DNA of 64,000 nucleotides from Maniola hyperantus. Taxonomy: Eukaryota > Arthropoda > Insecta > Lepidoptera > Nymphalidae. Made by a program: the position numbers and the translations under genes. The stretch lies in NCBI RefSeq assembly GCF_902806685.2, contig NC_048538.1, positions 9,176,001 through 9,240,000 on the forward strand, given 5' to 3'. Below, piece by piece: positions 10,001 to 22,000 of the stretch. The notes beneath the pieces are model-generated. The model was given only the letters and a program-made list of their open reading frames with translations. It did no database searches and was not told the DNA's origin. Position 1 is the stretch's first letter. Each line of letters starts with the position of its first letter.

Positions 10001-13000
10001 TAATTATCACTAATATCTGATAACAATAACTGTAAAAACCTAAGCCTTGAAATGTCGTTTTCTAATTAGAATTGTATGAAGAAAAGATCTGGGTTTCCAC
10101 CGCATTATTATCCCAAAATAACATTATATGATTAATAGAAAGGGGTCAGACCCTCAGCAATGCGGAATACGACGCAAGGACGATTTCGGTAGAGTGACGT
10201 AACTCTGGCGTCACGTTATTTAACTTGAAAACTTACACTATGGGCTCTGTTCAACTGTGCTAGCCGGCATGAAGCGTGAATAATAAATAAATTGCGATAG
10301 ATAAATCTGAATCAGCATAGTTACCGTGGACGAATCCGATCGACCGTATGGAGGGAAAGAAACAATACGAATTTAGTGAGTGTGGAAGCAGTCAGACGAC
10401 GGTAATTCTGATGGTGATCACCTGCGAGTCGGAGGAGCTCATCTCGGAAGGCTTCTCAGTGAGCGAGGAGTCGTCGGGGTTCTCGTCGTAGCCGCGCAGA
10501 CTCTCCTCGTCGCTGTGGTAGGCGACGGAGGCGGGCGAGGGGCGCGGCGGCGACTTGGCGAGCGCGGGCGCGCCCTTGCGGCGCAGCGTGCCCGCGCCCA
10601 GCGCTCCCGCGCTCGCCACGGAGTTCTGTCGCGAGCGGTACAGGTCCAGCGCCAGCGAGCCGCGCTCGTCCGTCTCGCCCGCCAGCGACTCCTCAAGCGT
10701 CTTTTGCGCTTCTTCTGAATCATGACAACCACTTCGTTAATAAACATAATCAAGTGTTACGATTAAAATTTATTAAAACTAGTGGTAGATGCATTCAAAA
10801 GTTCTTGTAAAAGTTTCATCATGATCAACTCATCGCTGGCTCACTGCAGAGCACGGGTCTCCTCTCAGAGTGAGAAGGGTTTGGCCAATAGTCTACCACG
10901 CTGGCCATGTGCGGATTGGTAGACTTCACACACCTTTGAGAACATTATGGAGAACTCTCAGGCATGCAGGTTTTTGAGTCACCAACCAACCAGAAAAGAA
11001 ACTATGTTTTCTAATCGAATTTAGAATGTGTTTTGAAAACATTTACTAATTGAATACCGATTTTTTTTAAATAGAATAAAATATATTTTTATTCAAGTAA
11101 ACATGTTTGTGGTTGGTTGGTGTCTGTAACGCCCACTGCGATTTTTGCCTCTATCATTTGTATGGGATTACACGACAGAGAGAGCGATATAACTACTACT
11201 GAAGGGAGAACTCACTTTTGTACTTGTAGCTCTTGCTTTTCACACACAGTATCGCTATCACCATAATGATGATGATGATGGAGGCCGCGGCCAGCGCTAC
11301 CATGAACCAGGTCCGGCGGTAGAAAGGCCTGTACTGTAGGTATCCATACTCCAAGTAAAGCTTCGACGGGGTCACAATCGTTTTGTCGCTGTACGCCGGG
11401 TTGCTGATCCCGTACATGTTGTATGCGATAACCCGAAACGAATAAGCGGTCGACGGCAGTAGACTCTGGTATGATATCGTGAACTCCTCGAGAATTCCGT
11501 TACTTGTTCGAGTAACAGTTTCCCACCTTGTGTCATCTGAAATATTTATGTAATATCAAAACATGGTTTAAAAGAATCACAATCTCTGTGTACTTACTAC
11601 ACACTAAAGTCATTTCAAACAAAAAAAAATTGTGTCCGGAATGACGCTTCTAGTGCATAGTACATAGAAATCGTTGAAAAAATAGCCTAAAAAATAGTGA
11701 GAAATTATAGATAACAATGCTGGCCGCAATTAGTTGAAAAATGATATAATTATAGAACAGCAGTTCAACAGATAGCAGGTTGCAAAGCGTGCCCATGAAT
11801 CAATAACAATATCTGAACACTTACAGGCTTGCCACGTTTCCTTAGCTGCACGGACAAAAAAATCTCTAGTCACACATCATAAATTTAAAAAAAATTACAT
11901 GACCTATAGCTTGGTATTGATAAAGGGTGATTTAGTCATTGGTATAGGTATCCTACTTCATGAAACCTATTCTCTTTGATAGATTTAAAAGAATTCGTTT
12001 TTATCTAGTTGCCAATTGAAATCTGACAGTGAATGAGACATTTTAGTTAGGTACTATTATAGTACTCGACAGGTCGAGATGGCAGTCGGGGAGGAAACGC
12101 CCCGCACACCCGCACTTCATGCGCGCTCGTCCACACTGGGTCCCCTCCACCTCATACCCTCCCCTTGAGAGTTGGAGAATTGCCAAAACTCGTGAAAAAC
12201 GTATTTCTTTATTTTTAACCGAAAACTTAAATACCAATTCATTGATATAACTTAAAACAACGGACTTTTACAGACTTTCCTCCCCTATACTTTCAGTACT
12301 TTAGGGCTAGAATTTCCAAAAATCTTTTCTCACCAAGTACTTTTCAAGTTTCTAGCCCCTAGAGCCCAGCGGTTTAGGTTGTGCGTTGATAGAAACGTCA
12401 TGAGCAGGTACACACCTTTCTTCCTAGCCTCGAAGTAGTAACCGAGCAGCGGGCCTTTGCCGGAGGCGGCATTGGTCCAGCGCAGGTGCAGTGCGGCGGG
12501 GTCGGCGCGCAGGCGCAGCGCAGCGGGCGGCGCGGGCGAGCCGGGCTGCGGGCCGGTGCGCGCGCGCGCCTCGCCCGCCAGCCCCGCGCCCACCGTCAGC
12601 GCGCGCACCACGAAGCGGTACTCCACCTCCTCCTCCAGCGCGCCCACGGCCAACCGCCGCTCCGACACCTTCTGTTTTACCTGCTTGCTGAACCCTGGAC
12701 CGCCCCACAACGGTTCACAACGTTAGTTGTAATGTAAAAAATGAAATAATATATGTATTTTTATGAATAAAGGGTAGATAGTATTTTAAAGTTGTACTCG
12801 ATACGGCCAGAGCAGCGCTTTACTCGGGGACGCCCTTAATATATTATATCCATAAATGTAATATAGATTCATCAGATTTATCCACTGGCCCCTAAGATAC
12901 GGGATCTCCTAGTTTAGGGGTCAGGATTCTTTGTATGTCATATGTAACTAATTATTGTGATCAATAAATATTCATTTCATTTCATCATCGTTTTTAACTC

Positions 13001-16000
13001 ACGTTCATCTTGCTCTATGGTCTCGTAGGTGACGAGGTAGGAGTGTATGAGGCCGTTGCGGCGATGCGGCGGCTCCCACGACACCACAAGGCTGTTCATG
13101 GTGATGTCGCTGAAGGTGATGTTGCGCGGCGCAGACGGCAGGCCCTGGTGCGTGCGCACGAGCACCGCCGTGGAGCGCGGACCGTCGCCCGCTGGATTGA
13201 AGGCCAACACCTGCAATACGAGATATTTCACTGGTTATATTTTCTAATCCATACTTTTGATTGTCCCTGGTGGTTTTTAAAGCAAAATCCATCAGAGACT
13301 CTTTGACAAACCCATCGACGGTCCATAATAATTCAATATAATAAATAATATTTTGCATAAATATAATTAAAGACCTAGAGAGTGACATATGCTACTTTTT
13401 ATCCCGAAAAATCAGAGAGTTCCCACGAAACGAACCTTCCAGAAGCGAGACAGATCGATCAATGGTGTGCTTCCGCCCGGTAGAAACCCGCTTTCGCCTC
13501 CTTCGGTGCGCTAAATAGACCTAAAATCAATATTAAGTACGCAAGTCGATTTCTGCTAGATGTATTAGGGCTCCTTCAAATTTGCCGCAAAGAGTCGCGG
13601 CCGTACTTCATAGGATGGTAGATATACCTGGATCCGATACTGTGTGAACTTGTCGAGGAAGACGAGCGAATGAGATGTGGAGGTGGCGGGCACCACTTCG
13701 ATCTCCTCTTCCGCGCGCCGCCCGGGCTCGGGCTCCTCGGGAGACTCCGTCATCAAGTAGAATATCTACGAAAAATTGTCCTCATTTCAAAATATTGATG
13801 CGTGTACGTACAATATGCGCAAGAAGTGATACTTCTGTGGTTCATATTTCAAACGTCGGAATTGACATCGCAATGTTAGGCGTTAAACATTTATGTTAAA
13901 GATACAAGTTATCCCTTGACTGCAATCTCACCTGATGGTAAGTGATGATGCAGTCTAAAATGGAAGCGGTAACCTGGAAGGGGTATGCCAGTTTTTACAT
14001 ATGTTGCAGGCGCCGACGTGCGTATGTTTTTACGTAGTAATACTTAATATTCTGTGCCTGTAGATTCCTGCCGAGGTGTGTATACCTTGTAGCCGAGAAG
14101 GTCGCCGTTCTGCTGCGCGAGGTGCGGCGGGTGCCAGGCGAGCGCCACCTCGGTGGGCGACAGCGCGCGCGCCGTCACGCCCTGCGGCGGCGCCGTGGGC
14201 ACGGCCTCGCCCACCCACACCACGGCGGGCGCGCCGGCCGGGCCCGCGCCCTGCGAGTTCACCGCACACACGCTGATCTCGTAGTTGCGGTCCAGCGCCA
14301 GCTCCGTCAGGACTACTTCCGAGCTCTGGAATCGACACAATATATGAAAAAAATAGTCATAAGCTCGCTTACTGACTCGCCAAACTTTGCACTAGAAAAC
14401 AAGAAGTCTCCAATCGCTATGTATGTCCGATAGAAAAAAGGGGGAAAACATAAAAACGCCTTGAATCTAGAAAGTTGAAATTTTGCACGAAGTTTCCTTT
14501 ATAGCGTAAACAAGGAATGAGGCCAGATTTTCGAAATTCGCAGGGAATAGGAGATAATGGAGATTTATAATTTTGTCGAGCGAAACCGCGGGCGGTCGAC
14601 AGATGATTGTAAAACTTATGCTGAGATCTACAAAACATACTCTAACATTGCTCAAACTTTAGTTAAAATTAAAACGACACAGATATTTATGACCTGAGTC
14701 GGCGAGTCAAAATTTCGTACTTTTAGTGATTAAGGAAAGGGGTCACAATCCACAGCAAAAAAGAATATTTATCGCAGCAAAACCTTACAGGTTTCTCTCG
14801 CTTAAAGTTATTTGTAGATTGGACGTCAGAATATGTGAAGTGAATTCTGACCTTGATACCCGGCACCTCCAACTTCATAGTGTTGTGTAGCGAGGCTGGG
14901 AAGTCGGTGAGCGGCTGGTAGTAGACGGAGTAGCCGCCGGTACGCGCGTCGCCGCTCCAGTGCTGCTCGCCCAGCGGCGTCCACTGCACGCGCACGCTAC
15001 TCGGCGTTATGGGCACCACTCGCAAGTTCTCCACAGCTTTGCTCGGCGCTGCAAGGATAACCAACGTTAACTTAATCAAAACTTCTTTAGTGTAGTATAA
15101 TAACTTAACGGAAAAGAAAATCGGTGAGACGAAAACATAGAATTATTGATGTTAAGAAAGAAGTCGCGATCATTTAGTGTTATATAATTTTACCTGCAGG
15201 CAAGGTGCGAACAGTCTCTGTGGCATTGCTGTAGCGACTAGGCCCGATGTCGTTTGTCGCTCGTATTCTGAACTGGTATGCGGTGTACGGCTTCAGCCCT
15301 TCCACTGTATAAGACGTCGAAAATGGATCAACTCGTTCGGACAAAGTTTGCCATGTCCCGCCGTCTTCTTTTTGTTGTATGGTGTAATATCTGGAAACAA
15401 TGTTGAACTTCAACATGAAAAATTCCAGAAGTGCCCGCCCTTGTAGTATAAATAAGATTCATCACCATCATAATCAAACCATCGCAGGCTCATTACAGAG
15501 CACGGGTCTCTTCTCACATTTTACCACTTTGGAAGTGTCTCTCGCACAAACTATTTTTTATATTACAGTTTAGAAAAAAATGATATTAGAAACCTCAATA
15601 TCATTTTTGAAGACCTATCCATAGATACCCCATACTTAGAACTGAAACTCAAAAAAAATTTTTTTTGAGTTTCAGTTCTAAGTATGGGGAACCCCAAAAT
15701 TTATTGATTTTTTTTCTATTTTTGTGTAAAAATCTTAATGCAGTTCACAGAATACATCTACTTACCAAGTTTCAACAGTTTAGCTCTTATAGTTTCGGAA
15801 AAAAAGGCTGTGACATACATACAGACAGGCACACAGAGATGACAAATCTATAAGGGGTTCCGTTTATTGCCATTCGGCTACGGAACCCTAAAAATTACAA
15901 GTGGAGAACAAACCTAAGAGGCGCATATCCGTCGTCGCCGGGCGTCCACGAGAAGGTGATCTGATGCGGCTGCAGCAACGAGCGGGCCACGTTGGGGCGG

Positions 16001-19000
16001 GCGGGCGGCGCCGGCGCCGCGCGGTTCACGGTCGTCAGCACGAGCGCGCGCAACGTCGCGCCCCAGCCGACGCGCGTTTGAGCCGTCACCGAGAACAAGT
16101 AGTATTGTTCTGATGACAGCTCCGTTGCTCTGTAAAGGTCAAACAGATTCAAGTTCATATATGTATACGATGGCAAGCTCACTTGTTTATCAGAGTGTGC
16201 TCGATTAGTTTCGAACTGTACTATTTATTTCTATCTAGTTCACTTCTACCTTAAGGCGCTACTACGAAACTGCCTTTTAGCAAAATTACGAGGATAGATT
16301 TATTTCCTGAAAGTACCGAGAAAGGGATGGCAATAAAGCAAATTACTACAGTCTTAAGAGAGCCGATTGTCATTATGTTTTTTTAAATAATGAAACAAGT
16401 TTCCAGCAAGTGGGAAATAAATCTTTTCAACTCTGATAACTAATTTCGTAATTATTATAAAAGTAATAATGTCTCACCTAAAGGTTCTATCAGATGGCAG
16501 GAATTCCTTGGAAAACATGTGCTGCGTTGTACTATTTAGATGATAGGTAACTTTGTAGGCTAGGATCTCGCCGTTCGGATCTTCAGGCACATCCCATATG
16601 ATCCGCGCCGTCGTAAATGTCACGTCCGGGAATGACACGTTTGACGGTGGGCCGGGGGCTGGATAAATAAATCATTTATGGTTCAAAAGCATTTCAAAAG
16701 CATTGATAAAATTGTAAGTATATTTTTTCGAGATATATTTTTTCGGCAAAGCCGTGCCGCCAAGCGATTTAGCGTTCCGGTACGATGCCGTGTAGAAACC
16801 AAAGGGGTACGGGTTTAATAAAAACTGCCATACCCCTTCCAGGTTAGCCCGCTATCATCTTAGACTGCATCATCACTTACCATCAGGTGAGATTGCAGTC
16901 AAGGGCTAACTTGTATCAGAATTAAAAAAAAAAAGATATCACGACAAAAGACTTCCTTATGTGCTAAGTATTAAGTATACTTATTTAGAATGTATTTCTT
17001 AGTAGGTAAGTAGGTAGGTGTATTTTTAATAGGACTAGGTATTTAAACTTATACATGTTACAGAATCCTTATCATTGTACGGGAGCGGTGTGCAGGCTCG
17101 ACAGTACCAAAGGGGAGATCTCCCACCGAGCAGTTGGTTGTGCTCGGTAGCGCCAGCTGGGCCGACGGTTATGTCTTGAAACTTCTATATATAGTCCAGA
17201 TTGCAGAAAACTCCGTTAGTGCGATTGCTATCGGCGGTACATTTGTTCGGGACTACGTCATCGATTGAACAGCGCCATCTAGTTTCTATTGTGGCAACCG
17301 CCACATCTTGTGGCAACCGCCACATCATAATACATAACTAAGATAAAGTGAATATTTAGGGTTAATTCAGTAGGCTCAGTATAAGATTTTATATCTCACC
17401 GACAGCCGACGACGCGCGACGTTGGTTAGAATTCGAGCGTCGAAATATTATTTCGTTTAAAATATATAATTTATTACTAGCTTATTCCCGCGACTACAGT
17501 ACGCCACAGAAAGTAATATACCAGTGGTTTCATACTCTTTGTAATGTACATCAGCCATTAGAATGACATTTCGGCTTTGTAAAGCGTTGTCTCCGTCACT
17601 CATACCTATATGACGTTTTGTCGGTCTCAACGACAGAGACAATGCTCTACAAATCTGCTATCTCCTTCTACAGTTCGATGTACATCACTTTCTGCCGCGT
17701 ACTGTACGTCCGCGTGGACCACCCAAGTTTTAAACCCCTATTTTACTGGTTGAATGTTCAAAAATCTTTCCTTAACGGATGTCTATGTCATAATAGTATA
17801 TACAATGAACCAAAAGCTTAATTTGCTGTAATCCGCTGAAACAAGTCGAATCTGTATGGTGCAACATGCAGCATGCGAAATGCACCGCCCGCCCTCCCAC
17901 TGCTAAACATGCAGGAAGAAGCAGCCACCAGGCAAGCAATACGCACCACCACCACGCAGCACCACACAAATCCCAAACACAATCGACGCACGTTTCGCCC
18001 CGACACCGGAGCATCCTCAGGAGATGTAGACCTTACAATGCACAATTGCGAAACGTGCGTCGATTGTGTGGTGCTGCGTGGTGGTGGTGCGTATTGCTTG
18101 CCTGGTGGCTGCTTCTTCCTGCATGTTTAGCAGTGGGAGGGCGGGCGGTGCATTTCGCATGCTGCATGTTGCACCATACAGATTCGACTTGTTTCAGCGG
18201 ATTACAGCAAATTAAGCTTTTGGTTCATAATTCATTGTATATCATGGACTTTCGCAAAGTAACGCCTGCTTCTATACAACATAATAGTATATGCCAAATT
18301 TTACCACGATCCGTCTAGTAGTTTGAGCTGTGCATTGATAGATCCGTCGAGTAGTTTAAGCTCTGCGTTGATAGATCAGTCACTTAGTAAGTCAGCTTTT
18401 CCTTTTATATATATTCTATAACATATTTTTTTTTTCGACTTAAATAAATACATACATGTTTCAGATTTTTTTTTAATTTTTCTACTCCCTCGCCAATTTT
18501 CAAAAATTCCACTCGAGCCCAACCGGGGCGGGTCAACTAGAGTTATATAAAATACTGAGATGTGATTTGACTCAACATGCGTGTCGTGGCGTGGGGTGGG
18601 GGTGTTGCAAATTTGTTACTACCCATAAGATGAAAACTAACATAGATACAGATATAACCACTTACTGTCTTCAAATGTTCTGACTGTCACAGGAGGATCA
18701 CTGAGCGCTCCGTCTCCCAGCCTCGTATAACCCAACACTTGTATCTGGTACACCACATACTTCCTCAGCTCTGTCAGTGTCACTGTGTGAGTTTGATTGG
18801 AGGGTATGGGATGACATTCAACTTTCTTGTGTTCCGGCCTAGGAGGGGGCACCACTGCAGCATAGCATACTTTGTAACCTTCGATGAGACCGTTCTGATC
18901 TTGTACAGGAATGTCGCCCCATAGCACTACTACGGTAGTTGAAGATGTGGCATTTGCAGATACGTTTATCGGGCCACTCGACGGAACTAAAAAGGAATAA

Positions 19001-22000
19001 CCAATTGAGTTACACTATAGATTACTAGTTAGGCGTTCAAAGAGCTTCCGAGACGATCAAGCGGCTTGACTCAATTTTTGTTTGAGTCAAGCATTTCGAC
19101 CGTTTACAAAGTTTGCTTGGTGTTTGACGCGTGATTGATGCGACTTTATATTATTGCTTGACGCGATGTTCGGACAGTGTTCGATGTATAAGAAAAGTGC
19201 CGTTTGCTTGATTGCTCGATCAAGCAAAACAAATCTACGTGCTTGACGTCTAGCCGCTTGACCGTGTCGGGAGCTCTATAGTTTGCAATCGATATGGGAA
19301 TATTTTGTTAAAACAGTTCATATAACTTTGATGAGAGAGTATCGTGCTGTGAGAACATCATATTTGATTATGTTTAAAATGACAACTGCCCTAAGTATCG
19401 ACTAAATAACGGCCATTCCTTGGAACAGACTGCAATATAGCAGCTAGTCCGATTGATTGCAGCCAAGCACTAGTCAACAAATTAAAAATAAAACCCGATT
19501 GGCGAAGGCATGAGTGGCAACTTCATCTGTTGGAGGGTTAGATTCTCCGAGTCACTAAGCCCGCGAAGCAAGTAGCAGGAAGTCTTCATTGAAGCCAAGT
19601 ATGCTACCTACTGTAATAGTTGTGTCTAATAGTTATTACGTCCGCCTACTATTCGTGAGGTTGGGGGTTCGATCTCGAACACGCACCTCTAACTTTTGGA
19701 GTTATGTGCGTTTTAAGAAATTAAATATCATTTGCTTTAACAGTGAAAAAAAACATGAGGAAACCCAAGTGTTATTCTCAAAAGATGTGTGAAGTCTGCC
19801 AATTCGTACTTGGCCAGCGTGGAGGACTATGGCCCAACCCTTCTCATACTGAGAGGAGACTTGTGCTCTTTAGTGAGCCGGCTATGAGTTGATCATGATG
19901 ATGATGATGATCCTACCTGCTTCCCGTGTCCTTTCTGTCGCCGTTGGACTTACAGCAGAAGTGCCGACCTCGTTGATAGCAGTCATCGTAATCTCGTACA
20001 CGGACCATTCCTCCAAGTTGGACAACACGTGCGAGTTGGCCGTGTGGTCTTCAATGATGCTGTATAGAGTATCATTTGTTCCGCTTCGCTTATAAGTTAT
20101 ATTGTATCCTTTTGGGTTACCGTACCATTCACTCTGCTGTAAAGGCTGTAACAAAACGGCGTATAAAAATAAAGGTTCACACGCATAGGTTGTGCGTGTA
20201 CACAAATTTTAACACATAGCTTTAGTTTACGACTAGTTAAAACGCACGAAACGTGCACCCAGTGCCCTGCGTTTGCGGGCGCCTATTAAAATTGTATGAT
20301 ATTCAGGAACATTTTACCCTAAGCGAAAGGTGTTTTTCGCTAGTTCAGTTAGATTTATTGTATTACAAGCTGTGGCAACCTATAAAATGGTTCTAGAATT
20401 ATGCAGAATACCAATGTTTTAAATTTTAGTACTTTACCTTTGGAACCTGTTGGATGGATGTCCCATTAAAAAATAGCAGATTACAATAATTCTGCTTTGT
20501 TTATATATAGTACTGTAACAGAACCGACAACCATACATAACTGCAAAACTCTCCTACCCTTCCAGTCGGGTAAAAAACGGTCTGAATCATTTTGGTATGG
20601 CCCTTAGTATTTCAATGCTACTTACAATCCATCTGACCCGGAGATTGTTCGCGCTGACTGCACGGACCGTCACGTTTCTCGGCGGATGCCGCGGCGGGGC
20701 CTGGATCGTCTGGAACTCCTTGCAGGGTTCCGACGGTGGGGACGAGCCCACCACATTGCTCGCGATCAACCTCAGACGGTAAGTTGTGAAGGGCACCAAG
20801 CCGGTGACGAGGATGGACTGAGCGTCGGGGGCGTTGACTTCATAGATGGTCACCCAAGATGAGTTGCGTGCTGTTTGAGCCTGATCATGAAAACAGTATT
20901 TTATAATAGTATTTTATCTAGCCTCATATCTTAAAATCCTGTAATGACAAATTTCATTTACGGGTTTCCTTAAATATCATTAAAATAATCAAAATTATTG
21001 CTTCAGAACAATTTTTTTCATTGAAATATTGTAAGACATGGCTTCACAGCTCTGGGTTTTCGCTGTTTAAGCCTTGACAATTTAACTCTGAAAATAATTT
21101 TAAAGTTCAGTAAAACTGTAAAACAACGCTTATCCGTGAGTTAAAATTTAAATATTCCATTTTTTACATGGTGCAAAAATCATGGATAAGGGCTACGCAG
21201 GTTCAGGCTAGCCACACGAACTATAAAATAACATCAAATATGTATATGGATATCTAGACTCGAGCAAGTCAGATAGCACGTCCTTGGGCACTCACCAGCG
21301 CCACGTTGCGCGGCGCGTGCGGCAGCATCGGCTCCACGTCCGACTGGCTGTCAGCCGTGATCTTACGCACCTGCACGGTCCACAGCGAGATGGAGGAGTT
21401 GCCGTCGAAGGCGGGCGTGAACTGCAGCAGCACGGAGTGCGCGGCGATGTTGGACAGCGCCAGGTTGCGCGGCGCGTGCGGCAGCACCGGCTCCACACCC
21501 GACTGGATGACTGCAGAGCGCGCTCCACCCTCGCCTACGCCCGTCAGCGCGCTCACCCAGAACTGGTACTGTGTGCTCGCCTATGCGTACAACAAAAAAA
21601 GTAAAACTTTTTAACCTTCCGTACCTCCAACGGAACTCTTATAGGATCAATCGTGTGCCCATGTGTCGATCTCTCACAGCCAATTTGCTCCGATTCTATT
21701 GGACCGAGGAATTTCTGTGACCCAAATACGGACGTGTTACTGGCCACAATGCAAAAGGAAAAAGCCAAAGGTAGAGCGTAGAGGCGCGCTTATGTCGCTA
21801 ATAAGGGCGATTACGCACCGATCAGAATCCGTAAAAATACGGAACGAAGTTGTTATAGAACTATTTGTATGGTAGCTTACGCATTAACTCCGAGTTCTCT
21901 CCGTCATCCGCGAGAATATCTCGGATTTGCCTCGGATTCAAATCGGAATCTGAATCAATCATAATATGACGTACATATGTCAAAGATGTCCACCGAATAG

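Larger units (their letters stand above)
7057..10421 (-). other. sdk: Last sdk intron (3.4 kb)
   Basis: This intron separates the two tail exons. It holds a SINE piece (7,779-7,860), a nested MITE (9,122-9,436) and otherwise AT-rich sequence. No open frame in it has convincing protein features. Confidence 0.85.
17474..18415 (-). repeat. Family B (Lep1/Helitron-like) repeat split by two insertions
   Basis: The pieces 17,474-17,494, 17,707-17,801 and 18,293-18,415 together make one family B unit in reverse orientation, compared with 39,746-39,970. The first gap holds a TA-flanked MITE (17,495-17,706); the second holds a palindromic insert with a 13-bp target duplication. Confidence 0.75.

Noticed and set aside
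10380..10753. 112-aa plus-strand ORF and 104-aa Arg-rich minus-strand ORF
   Set aside because: Shadows of the cytoplasmic-tail exon; neither shows domain features.
12424..12737. Several Ala/Arg-rich ORFs on both strands
   Set aside because: Other frames of the GC-rich FN3 exon at 12,416-12,694; only one frame has FN3 motifs and fitting splice phases.
13005..14433. ORFs such as 13,005-13,388 and 14,030-14,433
   Set aside because: Out-of-frame readings of exons U and W and neighbouring introns.
17772..18318. Four overlapping ORFs with Cys/Trp/His-rich sequence on both strands
   Set aside because: They are the two strands of one palindrome read in mirrored frames, not genes.
21269..21370. Treating the whole open frame 21,269-21,580 as the exon
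   Set aside because: It would insert a copied linker into FN3-5; the donor at 21,369-21,370 gives a normal domain. The longer form is kept as a finding.
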